A stretch of DNA of 64,000 nucleotides, taken from contig CANRGH010000008.1 of NCBI GenBank assembly GCA_947630135.1, forward strand, positions 1 to 64,000. Reading direction: 5' to 3'. Under the pieces are notes generated by a model that was not told the origin of the DNA, did not search any database, and saw nothing but the letters and a program-made list of their open reading frames with translations. Of the stretch, positions 14,008-22,085 are shown piece after piece; position 1 is the stretch's first letter; each line of letters starts with the position of its first letter. The DNA is from an uncultured Monoglobus sp. (GTDB lineage: Bacteria; Bacillota; Clostridia; Monoglobales; Monoglobaceae). The position numbers were made by a program, and so were the translations under genes.

Positions 14008-15168
14008 ATGCCATATACAGCGCAGATAGAGGATGCTAAGAAAAAATTTGAGGCCGTTCTTGAGGAACAGCTTAAAAGAGTTGAAAAAATGAAGGCCGAA
14101 AAGGAGTTTATCGACTATGACAAACTCGATCAGATAATTATCGGAGTGGTAGGCGGAGACGGAATAGGCCCCGCTATCACCGAGCAGGCCGAGAGAATAT
14201 TGAAGTTCCTGCTCAAGGACGAGGTTGACGCGGGCAAGGTCGCGTTCAAGGAGATCACCGGCTGCACGATCGAGCACAGAGCCGAGGTGGGCAAAGCCCT
14301 GCCCGACGATGTTCTTGACGAGCTCAAGCAGTGCCATGTTATCTTAAAGGGCCCCACGACCACTCCCCGTCAGGGCGATCCGTGGCCCAATATCGAGAGC
14401 GCCAACGTTGCCATGCGCAAGGAGCTTGACCTGTTCGCGAATGTCAGACCCGTCAAGGTTCCTGCCGAGGGCATCGACTGGACGTTCTACCGCGAGAACA
14501 CAGAGGGCGGCTACGCGGTCGGCTCAAAGGGCGTGAACGTGACCGACGATCTGGCGATCGACTTTGTAGTTCAGACCCACGAGGGTACCGAGAGAATAGC
14601 GAGAGCCGCTTTTGAATATGCTAAAAAGGCGGGCAAGACCCGCGTGACATGCGTCACTAAGGCCAATGTTATAAAGACCACCGACGGAAACTTCCTGAGC
14701 GTCTGCAAAGAGGTTGCCAAGGACTATCCGGGCATCGAGCTTGACGACTGGTATATCGACATCATGACCGCGAAGCTGGTTGACCCCAAGAGAAGGACGC
14801 AGTTCCAGGTTCTGGTCCTGCCTAACCTCTACGGCGACATCCTGACTGACGAGGCCGCGGAGTTCCAGGGCGGCGTAGGCACGGCGGGCAGCGCCAATAT
14901 CGGAAAGCGCTACGCCATGTTCGAGGCCATTCACGGCAGCGCGCCCAGAATGGTCCGGGAGGGCAGAGACAAATACGCCGATCCGTGCAGCATCATCAGA
15001 GCGGCGGTCATGCTGCTTGAGCACATTGGATACGCCGACAAGGCCAAGGCTCTTGAAAAGGCGCTCGACGAGTGCATGTACACCGAGAAGAAGCTTGTCA
15101 TAACGGGCCGCGACACGGGCGCCACCTCGGCGGAGTTCGCGGATTACGTTATGTCAAAGCTGAAATAA
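14008..15168 (+). CDS. icd: Isocitrate dehydrogenase (isocitrate/isopropylmalate dehydrogenase family)
   Basis: The 386-residue protein belongs to the decarboxylating dehydrogenase family: IIGVVGGDGIGPAITEQAER, GPTTTPRQGDPWPNIESANV, the substrate-binding YRENTEGGYAVG and the metal-binding LPNLYGDILTDEAAEFQGGV, then FEAIHGSAPRMV. Placement after aconitase makes isocitrate dehydrogenase, giving 2-oxoglutarate for the glutamate synthase, more likely than isopropylmalate dehydrogenase. NAD or NADP use is not decided. A 45-residue charged N-terminal segment precedes the catalytic fold. CAAGGAGGAAAAAAC precedes ATG 14008, which is chosen over the frame running through the upstream repeats. Confidence 0.88.
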   Translation: MPYTAQIEDAKKKFEAVLEEQLKRVEKMKAEKEFIDYDKLDQIIIGVVGGDGIGPAITEQAERILKFLLKDEVDAGKVAFKEITGCTIEHRAEVGKALPDDVLDELKQCHVILKGPTTTPRQGDPWPNIESANVAMRKELDLFANVRPVKVPAEGIDWTFYRENTEGGYAVGSKGVNVTDDLAIDFVVQTHEGTERIARAAFEYAKKAGKTRVTCVTKANVIKTTDGNFLSVCKEVAKDYPGIELDDWYIDIMTAKLVDPKRRTQFQVLVLPNLYGDILTDEAAEFQGGVGTAGSANIGKRYAMFEAIHGSAPRMVREGRDKYADPCSIIRAAVMLLEHIGYADKAKALEKALDECMYTEKKLVITGRDTGATSAEFADYVMSKLK

Positions 15169-15181
15169 GCGCAGATCAGAC

Positions 15182-15211
15182 CCGCCCGCGGTTGGTAATT
15201 GTCGCGGGCGG
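15182..15211 (+). terminator. Possible stem-loop terminator after icd
   Basis: CCGCCCGCG and CGCGGGCGG form a perfect 9-bp stem with a 12-base loop just after the stop codon. No T run follows, so termination is uncertain. Confidence 0.35.
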
Positions 15212-15261
15212 CGCGTGATTATTTACAAACGACAAAACAGAAAAAGCACAGGAGAAAAGCA

Positions 15262-15903
15262 ATGGAAAAGAAAGTATCGGGCTCGGTGATAAACCGTCTG
15301 CCCAGATATTACAGGCATTTGACCGACCTTTATGACAGCGGGATCGAGCGTATTTCGTCAAAGGAGCTTAGCCGCCGCATGGACGTGACCGCTTCGCAGA
15401 TCAGGCAGGACCTTAACTGCTTCGGCGGCTTCGGCCAGCAGGGCTACGGCTATAATGTGGAGTTCCTCAAAACCGAGATCGCCAACATTCTCGGCCTTAA
15501 CCGGGGCTACACGGCTGTTATGGTCGGTGCGGGAAACATGGGCAGGACCTTTGCCACAAACACCAAGTTCGAGAGCAGAGGCTTTAAGCTCATAGGAATT
15601 TTTGACTCCGACCCGGCGGTTGTGGGAACCGATATACACGGAATAAAGGTCTCGGCTTATTCCGAGATCGGGGATTTCATAAAGGAGAACAAGCCCTGCA
15701 TGGCGATCCTCACCGTGCCAAAGGAGGCCACAAAGAGCGTGGCCGAGGAGCTTATCGGCTACGGGATCAAGGCGTTTATGAACTTCTCATATTCAGAGCT
15801 CCGCCAGATGGAGGGAATAATAGTTGAGAACGTTCACCTGGGCGACAGTCTGATGCGGCTCTCGTACAAGATTTCCGAGAAAAACGAGAGCGGCGAGAGG
15901 TAA
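15262..15903 (+). CDS. rex: Redox-sensing transcriptional repressor Rex
   Basis: The 213-residue protein has the Rex layout: an N-terminal winged helix (residues about 8-80, RISSKELSRRMDVTASQIRQ, DLNCFGGFGQQGYGYNVEFL) and a Rossmann domain with the NADH-binding GxGxxG-type motif in AVMVGAGNMGRTFAT (near 88-100), then IGIFDSDPAVVGT. Rex represses fermentation and respiration genes when the NADH to NAD ratio is low and releases DNA when NADH binds. CAGGAGAAAAGCA lies before the ATG. It starts a run of four genes with short or overlapping junctions. No clear Rex operator was found in the promoters read here. Confidence 0.95.
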   Translation: MEKKVSGSVINRLPRYYRHLTDLYDSGIERISSKELSRRMDVTASQIRQDLNCFGGFGQQGYGYNVEFLKTEIANILGLNRGYTAVMVGAGNMGRTFATNTKFESRGFKLIGIFDSDPAVVGTDIHGIKVSAYSEIGDFIKENKPCMAILTVPKEATKSVAEELIGYGIKAFMNFSYSELRQMEGIIVENVHLGDSLMRLSYKISEKNESGER

Positions 15904-15908
15904 GGCAT

Positions 15909-16778
15909 ATGAAGGTTTACGCCCTTGTGGGAAAGTCCGGCACGGGCAAATCGCATCACAGCATGTGGGTTGCTCGCGAGAATAATATTGATTATATCGT
16001 TGACGACGGCCTGCTTGTCTCGGACAACAAAATTATCGCGGGCAGGAGCGCCAAGCGCGAGCCCACCAAGATCGCCTCGGTGCGCACCGCGATATTCAGC
16101 GATCCCGAGCACAGCGGGGCCGTGCGCCGCGCGATAAAAAAGAACAATATCGACTCACTGCTGATCATCGGCACGAGCGACAAAATGGTAAACAGAATAG
16201 CGGACGCGCTCGACGTCGCGCCCATACAAAAGACGATATATATCGAGGAGGTGTCGACTCCCGAGGAGATCGAGATCGCCCGCGAGATGCGCACAAAGCA
16301 GGGAAAGCATGTTATCCCTGTTCCGACGTTTGAGGTCAAAAAGCAGTTTTCGGGCTATTTCACCGACCCTATGGTGCAGCTCTTCAAACGCAAAAACAAG
16401 ACCATATCCGAGGAAAAAACGGTCATGCGCCCCACCTACAGCTATTTGGGCGACTTTAAGATCTCGCCCAAGGCGATCGTGGACATCTGCACCTATGAGG
16501 CGGAGCGGTTCGTGGTCGTGTACAAGCTGCTCAGGATAAAGAGCAGCACGGGCAAGGGCAACAGGCTCACTCTCGACATTGAGCTTTCGCTGAGGTACCC
16601 CTGCAATGTGGGGGCTGAGGCGGAACGGATAGCAGAGCGGATAAAGGAGTCGATCGAGACACACACCTCGATCACGGTGAAGGCGGTCAATATTTTTGTC
16701 CGCACTCTCCATGTTTCAAGAATATACGCAAGGCAGTTGGAAAAACAAAAAAATGATTTACTTAACTCGGAATTTTAA
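15909..16778 (+). CDS. P-loop NTPase with C-terminal Asp23-like domain
   Basis: The 289-residue protein begins with a Walker A motif (YALVGKSGTGKSHHSMWVAR, near residues 4-20). The strand SLLIIGTSDKMV follows, where a hydrophobic strand precedes T/S and polar residues as in kinase-like folds; a canonical Walker B acid is not obvious. From about residue 185 the sequence changes to an Asp23/Gls24-like module: ISPKAIVDICTYEAERFVVV, LTLDIELSLRYPCNVGAEAE and ITVKAVNIFVRTLHV. Asp23-type proteins sit at the cell envelope in Firmicutes. The enzyme reaction is unknown. It starts five bases after rex, and its end overlaps the glycosylase gene. Confidence 0.7.
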   Translation: MKVYALVGKSGTGKSHHSMWVARENNIDYIVDDGLLVSDNKIIAGRSAKREPTKIASVRTAIFSDPEHSGAVRRAIKKNNIDSLLIIGTSDKMVNRIADALDVAPIQKTIYIEEVSTPEEIEIAREMRTKQGKHVIPVPTFEVKKQFSGYFTDPMVQLFKRKNKTISEEKTVMRPTYSYLGDFKISPKAIVDICTYEAERFVVVYKLLRIKSSTGKGNRLTLDIELSLRYPCNVGAEAERIAERIKESIETHTSITVKAVNIFVRTLHVSRIYARQLEKQKNDLLNSEF

Positions 16779-17559
16779 TGATGTTCACACGTTTGAATGC
16801 GGCCAGTGCTTCCGCTGGAACCAAAAGGACGGCGTCTACACGGGCGTCGCGGGCGGAAGGGTCTGCCGCGTAAAGGACGGGGTCGTGAGCTGCCCCGACA
16901 GCGACAACGACTTCTGGGAGAAATACTTCGCGTCGGGCGACGATTATGACGCGATAAAGAGCGAGCTTTCAAGGCGCGACCCTGAGCTTATAAAATGCAT
17001 TGAGTACGGCGGAGGAATAAGAATACTGCGTCAGGAGCTCTGGGAGACGATAGTATCGTTTATCATCTCGGCAAACAACAACATACCGAGGATAAAAAAG
17101 ATAATCGAAACTCTGTGTGCGGCCTTCGGCGAGGAGATAGAGGACGGATATTACTCGTTCCCCGCGCCCGAGAGGATCGCCGCGCTCGAACTTGAAGATC
17201 TCGCCTGCCTGCGCGCGGGATACCGCGACAAATACATAATCGACGCGGCCCAAAAGGTCTCGTCGGGCGAGGTGGATATAGCCGCTCTGCCCGAAATGAC
17301 CACTGAGGACGCCAAATGCGAGCTTATGAAGATCAAGGGCGTGGGCGGCAAGGTGGCCGACTGCATACTGCTGTTTTCATGCGGCAGATATGAGACATTC
17401 CCTAAGGATGTGTGGATAAAGCGAGTCGTCACTGAGCTTTACGGCGTGCCCGAAAAGGAGATCGACGGCTTTATCGCCGAAAAGTACGGCGATCTGGCGG
17501 GCTTTGCTCAGCAGTACCTCTATTTCTGGGCGAGGGACAACAAAATCGGAACAAAATAA
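16753..17559 (+). CDS. ogg: 8-oxoguanine DNA glycosylase/AP lyase (OGG1 type)
   Basis: The 268-residue protein matches the OGG1 family: an N-terminal domain with FNDVHTFECGQCFRWNQKDG, a helical core (ELWETIVSFIISANNNIPRI), and the helix-hairpin-helix MKIKGVGGKVADCILLFSCG, where the Lys in GKVADC is the catalytic lysine. The catalytic Asp lies in FPKDVWIKRV. It removes oxidised guanine from DNA and nicks the abasic site. The start at ATG 16753 lies 26 bases inside the upstream P-loop gene. No strong ribosome site is visible, so translation may be coupled. Proximity to rex fits a redox/oxidative-damage theme, which is inference. Confidence 0.9.
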   Translation: MIYLTRNFNDVHTFECGQCFRWNQKDGVYTGVAGGRVCRVKDGVVSCPDSDNDFWEKYFASGDDYDAIKSELSRRDPELIKCIEYGGGIRILRQELWETIVSFIISANNNIPRIKKIIETLCAAFGEEIEDGYYSFPAPERIAALELEDLACLRAGYRDKYIIDAAQKVSSGEVDIAALPEMTTEDAKCELMKIKGVGGKVADCILLFSCGRYETFPKDVWIKRVVTELYGVPEKEIDGFIAEKYGDLAGFAQQYLYFWARDNKIGTK

Positions 17560-17594
17560 ATTGTTTTATATAAATTTTAAGGAGGAATGAAAAA

Positions 17595-18458
17595 ATGTTA
17601 GTTTCAGCGACAGACATGTTAAACAAGGCGGTTGCCGGCAAATACGCGGTGGGTCAGTTTAACATCAACAACCTTGAGTGGACCAGGTCTATTCTGGCCA
17701 CGGCGGAGGAGTGCAAGTCACCGGTTATTTTAGGAGTGTCCGAGGGCGCCGGAAAGTACATGACCGGCTTTAAGACGGTGGCCGCTATGGTAAAGGCCAT
17801 GATCGAGGAAATGGGGATCACCGTTCCCGTTGCCCTGCATCTTGACCACGGCACATACGAGGGCTGCTACAAGTGCATAAAGGCGGGATTTTCGTCGATC
17901 ATGTTCGACGGCTCGCACTTCCCGATCGACGAGAACGTAGCCAAGACCAAAGAGCTCGTGACTGTCGCCCACGCTATGGGCATGTCGATCGAGGCCGAGG
18001 TCGGCTCGATCGGCGGCGAGGAGGACGGAGTTGTCGGAGCGGGCGAGATTGCCGACCCCAACGAGTGCAAGAGAATTGCGGACCTCGGGGTTGACTTTTT
18101 GGCCGCGGGCATCGGCAACATTCACGGCAAATATCCCGAAAACTGGAAGGGCCTTGACTTTGACGCTCTGGCCAAGACAAAAGAGCTGATTGGCGATCTG
18201 CCTCTGGTTCTTCACGGCGGCACGGGAATTCCCGAGGATATGATAAAGACGGCTATCTCTCTCGGCGTTGCCAAGATAAACGTTAACACCGAGTGCCAGC
18301 TCTATTTCCAGGAGGCCACCAGAAAATATATCGAGGCCGGCGAGGACTTAAAGGGCAAGGGCTATGACCCGAGAAAGCTTCTGGCTCCCGGCGCCGAGGC
18401 CATTAAGGTTGTGGTAAAAGAGAAGATGGAGCTGTTCGGCTCGATCGGAAAGGCATAA
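17595..18458 (+). CDS. fba: Fructose-1,6-bisphosphate aldolase, class II
   Basis: The 287-residue enzyme cleaves fructose 1,6-bisphosphate to dihydroxyacetone phosphate and glyceraldehyde 3-phosphate. Class II motifs are clear: QFNINNLEWTRSILATAEE, the zinc histidine in ALHLDHGTYEGCYKC, MFDGSHFPIDENVAKTKE, GIGNIHGKYPENWKGLDF, LVLHGGTGIPEDMIKTAISL and KINVNTECQLYF. The length matches the tagatose/fructose-bisphosphate aldolase subfamily (GatY/KbaY-like), and fructose bisphosphate is the likelier substrate without other tagatose genes nearby. AAGGAGGAATGAAAAA precedes the ATG. It follows the glycosylase by 35 bases and may share the rex transcript. Confidence 0.93.
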   Translation: MLVSATDMLNKAVAGKYAVGQFNINNLEWTRSILATAEECKSPVILGVSEGAGKYMTGFKTVAAMVKAMIEEMGITVPVALHLDHGTYEGCYKCIKAGFSSIMFDGSHFPIDENVAKTKELVTVAHAMGMSIEAEVGSIGGEEDGVVGAGEIADPNECKRIADLGVDFLAAGIGNIHGKYPENWKGLDFDALAKTKELIGDLPLVLHGGTGIPEDMIKTAISLGVAKINVNTECQLYFQEATRKYIEAGEDLKGKGYDPRKLLAPGAEAIKVVVKEKMELFGSIGKA

Positions 18459-18515
18459 TTTATTATACCTGTACCGAAAAATGGAAATTAATTAAAATTG
18501 GATTAAATTATATGG

Positions 18516-18544
18516 TTGACAAATCAAAAAAAATCTGTTATTAT
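18516..18544 (+). promoter_or_regulatory. Promoter of a candidate small RNA
   Basis: TTGACA (18516-18521), a 17-bp spacer and TATTAT (18539-18544). No protein gene follows before the terminator at 18641-18673. Confidence 0.65.
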
Positions 18545-18550
18545 ATAACT

Positions 18551-18673
18551 GTGTAAATAATTTTATTGCACTTTTAATCACGCAAAAAAAATTAATTTCC
18601 TATTATGACACACATAGGTGTTGATTTTTTTAAAACAAAAAACAACCGCTGACCAAAGAGCGGTTGTTTTTTT
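18551..18673 (+). ncRNA. Candidate small RNA or leader (about 120 nt)
   Basis: A near-consensus promoter and a strong intrinsic terminator enclose an AT-rich stretch of about 120 nt with no convincing gene. A 15-codon ORF (MTHIGVDFFKTKNNR, 18606-18653) ends inside the terminator stem, but it has no ribosome site. The unit lies between fba and a gene with its own promoter, so it is not a leader for the next gene. It may be a small regulatory RNA. No known family was recognised. Confidence 0.45.
18641..18673 (+). terminator. Strong terminator before the PP2C gene
   Basis: AACAACCGCT, loop GACCAAAG and AGCGGTTGTT form a perfect 10-bp stem followed by a T run ending at 18673. Confidence 0.88.
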
Positions 18674-18683
18674 GCGGATTTTC

Positions 18684-18712
18684 TTGACATCAGGCCGATT
18701 ATACAGTATAAT
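18684..18712 (+). promoter_or_regulatory. Promoter of the PP2C-FHA genes
   Basis: TTGACA (18684-18689), a 17-bp spacer and TATAAT (18707-18712), a full consensus promoter 30 bp before the start codon. Confidence 0.85.
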
Positions 18713-18741
18713 ATTTCTATATGCGCAAGGGAGATTAAATC

Positions 18742-19452
18742 ATGGATATTTCGTCTGCCCGTAATTCGGGAGGAACCTCTCTCAATCGGGATTACATAGG
18801 AATGCTTGAGGACGGCGGCGTGGGCTGCTTCGCTGTGTGCGACGGCTCGCCGGGCTCGCCCGAGGCTGTCGACACCGCCGAGACGGTGATAGACTCGTTT
18901 ATGGACGATTTCAAGGCGACATCCGGTGTGACCCGCGAGACGGTGGCCGAGTATTTCAGAAACGCCGACGAAAAGCTCTGGAGCATTTCCCGCGGCCCGG
19001 ACGCCGAGGGCGAACACAGAGCGTCCGCCGCGTTGGTGCTGACCGACGGAAGCGTTGTGATAAGCGGTCATCTGGGCAACTGCCGCATGTACTATTTAAG
19101 CGAGAACTTTCTCCAGTATATCACGCCCGATCATTCTCTGGCGTATAAGGCCCATTCCGAGGGCAAATTCCGCTTCCCAGGAATTCGCAAGAGCAGGGAC
19201 AGGCGCAAGCTCACGGCGTATATGGGCGCGGACCCGATGTGCGCCGCCGACGTTATCGAGCCTATAGCGGTGCGCAAGGGCGACGCGGTGCTTATCTGCA
19301 CCGACGGCTTTTGGGAAAAAGTGACCGAGCGTCAGGTCGAGAGAACGCTCAAGCGCTCAAAATCATCTTCCGAGTGGCTGCGCCGAATGCTTAAAATAGT
19401 CAAAAAGCGCGTTCCCGAGGATAACTACAGCGCTGTCACCATAATATTTTAG
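18742..19452 (+). CDS. PP2C-family protein serine/threonine phosphatase
   Basis: The 236-residue protein has the PP2C landmarks: NRDYIGMLEDGGVGCFAVCD with the metal-binding Asp of the VCDG motif (about residue 33), VVISGHLGNCRMYYLSE in place of the usual GDSRxY, YITPDHSLAY, the second metal Asp in VLICTDGFWEKV and the last one in PEDNYSAVTI. It would remove phosphate from Ser/Thr in proteins. The first motif lacks the usual MGGH after CDG and has SPGS, so it is a divergent member. AAGGGAGATT precedes the ATG. The next gene encodes an FHA protein, a phosphothreonine reader, so the two form a signalling pair. No Ser/Thr kinase is seen in the window. Confidence 0.88.
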   Translation: MDISSARNSGGTSLNRDYIGMLEDGGVGCFAVCDGSPGSPEAVDTAETVIDSFMDDFKATSGVTRETVAEYFRNADEKLWSISRGPDAEGEHRASAALVLTDGSVVISGHLGNCRMYYLSENFLQYITPDHSLAYKAHSEGKFRFPGIRKSRDRRKLTAYMGADPMCAADVIEPIAVRKGDAVLICTDGFWEKVTERQVERTLKRSKSSSEWLRRMLKIVKKRVPEDNYSAVTIIF

Positions 19453-19466
19453 AACGGAGTGATTAT

Positions 19467-20132
19467 ATGAATATCTTATATCAAATATTGCTTGCGGCGG
19501 GAGTGATATTCGCGTTTTCAATGCTGTTTATCTGTCTCGGTCTGCTTAAAAAGCCGAAGCAAAAAAAGGAGCCCGAGTTTGACGAGGCGGATTATTACGC
19601 CGGTTCCGGCGTTCGCTCGGGACGGAGCCTTGACGCGGCGGGCGGTGCGGCTGACGACGAATATGCCGACGACGATTACGCCGAGGACGATTATGACGAC
19701 GAACACGCCGACGACGATAACGTTGAAGACGATAACGTTGAAGACGATAGTGTCGAAGATGATAATACCGAAAGCGAGCATGCCGACGGAGACGAGGCTG
19801 ATGACGGTGCGGACGAAAAGCCCGAGAGCGGAGCGGACCGCGGCGGCATAAAGGTTTCGGTCACTGTTATCGAGACCAACAAGACTCACGAGCTGACCGT
19901 GACCAAGGAAGCGCTGATTGGCAGAAATCCGGGCTGCGACGTGGTCGTGCCCAAGCCCATGGTGTCGTCCGTGCACTGTATCCTGACCAAGGATAAGGAT
20001 AAGCTGATGGTCGAAGACAACAACTCCACCAACGGCACGTTCTTAAACGGCAAGCCCTTAAAGCATGTGGTCGAGGTAAAGAACAACGACATGCTCACCT
20101 TGGGTGACCGACAGATAAGAATAAATTTATAA
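19467..20132 (+). CDS. Membrane-anchored FHA-domain protein
   Basis: The 221-residue protein has one N-terminal membrane helix (YQILLAAGVIFAFSMLFICL). A very acidic, repetitive linker follows (about residues 60-120, with repeats such as EDDNVEDDNVEDDSVEDDN). A C-terminal FHA domain binds phosphothreonine: LIGRNPGCDVVVPKPMVSSV with the conserved Gly-Arg, HCILTK and EDNNSTNGTFLNGKPL. The cytosolic FHA domain would recruit phosphorylated partners to the membrane. The linker DNA carries short tandem repeats that could vary in number. It lies 14 bases after the phosphatase gene on the same transcript. Confidence 0.88.
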   Translation: MNILYQILLAAGVIFAFSMLFICLGLLKKPKQKKEPEFDEADYYAGSGVRSGRSLDAAGGAADDEYADDDYAEDDYDDEHADDDNVEDDNVEDDSVEDDNTESEHADGDEADDGADEKPESGADRGGIKVSVTVIETNKTHELTVTKEALIGRNPGCDVVVPKPMVSSVHCILTKDKDKLMVEDNNSTNGTFLNGKPLKHVVEVKNNDMLTLGDRQIRINL

Positions 20133-20139
20133 CCGACTG

Positions 20140-20165
20140 ACAGCCGCTATGAAGCGGCTGTAAAT
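20140..20165 (+). terminator. Probable terminator after the FHA gene
   Basis: ACAGCCGC and GCGGCTGT form an 8-bp perfect stem with loop TATGAA, followed by AAATTTT. The T run is short, so some transcription may continue into the transporter gene. Confidence 0.55.
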
Positions 20166-20178
20166 TTTGGAGGCAATA

Positions 20179-21612
20179 ATGGCAAGATCTTTGACGAACG
20201 ATATGACTTCGGGCAGCGCGATCAAACATATTATAAGATTTACGATACCGCTGCTCATCGGCAATATTTTTCAGGTGCTGTACAACATGGTCGATACCGT
20301 GATAGTGGGCCGCACGATAAGTGTAGAGGCCCTAGCGGCGGTTGGCGCCGCGGGCGCGATAACGTTTCTGATCGTCGGATTTGCGCTGGGATTTACAAAC
20401 GGCCTTTCGATCATAGTCGCCCAGCGTTTCGGAGCGGGCGATCCAAACGGCGTCCGCCGCAGCGCGGCTATGGGAATATATTTGTCGCTTGCCGCCTCGG
20501 TGGTTCTGACGGTGATCAGCACTTTGTCGGCGCGATCGTTTCTTGAGATGATGAACACGCCGGACAATATAATCGACGACGCTTACAGCTATATAATCGT
20601 GATCTATTCCGGCATCACGTTCCAATTGTTTTATAACTACATATCCTGCGTTATACGCGCTTTGGGCGACAGCAAAACGCCGCTTTACTTCCTGCTTATC
20701 TCCTGCGTGATAAACATAATTCTTGACCTGACGTTTATTATCAACTTCAAAATGGGCGTCGCGGGGGCAGGCTTTGCGACAATAATCGCGCAGGCCCTTT
20801 CAGGGATCATGTGTCTGTTTTATGTCGCGAAAAAATTTCCGCAGCTCCGTCTTTCCAAAAAGGATTTTAAGTGGGACACAAAATTTGCTCTGCGCCACTT
20901 GAGTCTGGCGGTTCCAATGGCGTTCCAGATGTCGGTGACGGCGATAGGAGTCATGGTCGTCCAGGGAGTGCTGAACACCTTCGGTTCTACCGTGATCGCG
21001 GGATATACCGCCGCCAACAAGATTGAGCAGTTGATAAGCCAGCCGCAGATCTCGTTCGGCCTCGCAATGGCCACGTTTGTGGGACAGAATTACGGCGCGA
21101 TGAAGGAAAAACGCATCCGCGAAGGCGTGCGCAAATGCGTGGTCGTGGTGCTGCTTTTTACTCTGATCACTGTGGGTGCGGTGCTGATATTCTCAAATCA
21201 GATAGCGGGGATATTTATTGATTCGGGAACCGACCCGACGCTCAAGACCAACGTTATTTTCTACACGCGCACCTATCTCAAAATAGCCGGAGTGTTTTAT
21301 TTTTTCCTGTCGCTGCTGTTCGTGTTCCGAAACAGTCTGCAGGGAATGGGATATTCGGGCATAGTCCTGTGCGGAAGCGCGGTGGAACTTATCGCGAGGA
21401 TCATACTTTCGCTTTTGCTGGCAAAGGTGCTGACATCGCTTTACGGCGAGTTTTACGGATATTTGGGCGTATGCGCGGCAGGCCCCATAGCGTGGCTTTC
21501 GGCGTGCACGCTTTTCACGGTTTCGTATTTTGTTAAGATAAGAAAGCTGCCTGAAATTTTCAGAAAACAAAGGGAATTCAACGAGCTCGACGCCGTGGCT
21601 CATCTTCAATAG
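20179..21612 (+). CDS. MATE-family efflux transporter
   Basis: The 477-residue protein has about 12 membrane helices in two similar halves, as in MATE cation/drug antiporters. Typical first-half features are IRFTIPLLIGNIFQVLYNMV, DTVIVGRTISVEALAAVGAA and FTNGLSIIVAQRFGAGDPNG. The second half includes PMAFQMSVTAIGVMVVQGVL and AANKIEQLISQPQISFGLAM. It would export drugs or metabolites with Na+ or H+ influx; the cargo is unknown. TGGAGG lies 6 bp before ATG 20179. It is a distant paralogue of the transporter at 40530. Confidence 0.9.
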   Translation: MARSLTNDMTSGSAIKHIIRFTIPLLIGNIFQVLYNMVDTVIVGRTISVEALAAVGAAGAITFLIVGFALGFTNGLSIIVAQRFGAGDPNGVRRSAAMGIYLSLAASVVLTVISTLSARSFLEMMNTPDNIIDDAYSYIIVIYSGITFQLFYNYISCVIRALGDSKTPLYFLLISCVINIILDLTFIINFKMGVAGAGFATIIAQALSGIMCLFYVAKKFPQLRLSKKDFKWDTKFALRHLSLAVPMAFQMSVTAIGVMVVQGVLNTFGSTVIAGYTAANKIEQLISQPQISFGLAMATFVGQNYGAMKEKRIREGVRKCVVVVLLFTLITVGAVLIFSNQIAGIFIDSGTDPTLKTNVIFYTRTYLKIAGVFYFFLSLLFVFRNSLQGMGYSGIVLCGSAVELIARIILSLLLAKVLTSLYGEFYGYLGVCAAGPIAWLSACTLFTVSYFVKIRKLPEIFRKQREFNELDAVAHLQ

Positions 21613-21653
21613 AGCGAATAATTTTTTAAAAACGGAGTTTTTCCACACGCAGA

Positions 21654-21676
21654 AACGTCCCTAGGGGCGTTTTTTT
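21654..21676 (+). terminator. Terminator after the MATE gene
   Basis: ACGTCC, loop CTAG and GGGCGT form a short stem with one G-U pair, followed by a run of T to 21676. Confidence 0.65.
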
Positions 21677-21739
21677 ATGCATAAATTCGTGGCGCCGAGC
21701 ATATTATCAGACAGAATATTTCAGCGGGGAGGCGAAAAA

Positions 21740-22036
21740 ATGAGTGGCGGAACGGAAAACAAGGAAACGGCAGCAAAGCACAGCGTGGTTATCGAGGACA
21801 GGAGCCGCATAAAGATCAACTGCGTTGACGACGTTGAAAGCTTTAACGAGGAAAAGGCGGTGGTGTATACCTCAATGGGAGTTATGGTCATCACGGGATA
21901 CAACTTCAAGGTCAGCCGTCTTAACGTGGACGACGGCCGCCTTGAGATCGAGGGCGAGATCGACAAGCTCGAGTATACCGAGGCGCCCGACAATCGGGAC
22001 AGCGGCGGAGGCTTTTTCGGCAGACTTTTCAGATAG
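21740..22036 (+). CDS. yabP: Sporulation protein YabP
   Basis: The 98-residue protein has the YabP/YqfC pattern: HSVVIEDRSRIKINCVDDVE, then VVYTSMGVMVITGYNFKVSR and LNVDDGRLEIEGEIDKLEYT, ending in a glycine-phenylalanine-rich GGGFFGRLFR. In Bacillus subtilis YabP is needed for spore cortex formation and acts in the mother cell. The next gene is yabQ and then divIC, the same order as in Bacillus, which confirms the call. GGGGAGGCG precedes the ATG. Confidence 0.92.
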   Translation: MSGGTENKETAAKHSVVIEDRSRIKINCVDDVESFNEEKAVVYTSMGVMVITGYNFKVSRLNVDDGRLEIEGEIDKLEYTEAPDNRDSGGGFFGRLFR

Positions 22037-22085
22037 CGGGCGCGTCAGATAAAAAAATAAAAATAAAAGTACGGAGGATAAACAT

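Noticed and set aside
13635-14039. A 134-codon ORF across the acn-icd gap
   Set aside because: It translates repeat units into low-complexity, repeated peptides and overlaps the ribosome site of icd.
18606-18653. 15-codon leader peptide for attenuation
   Set aside because: No ribosome site, and the following gene has its own promoter after the terminator, so there is nothing to attenuate.
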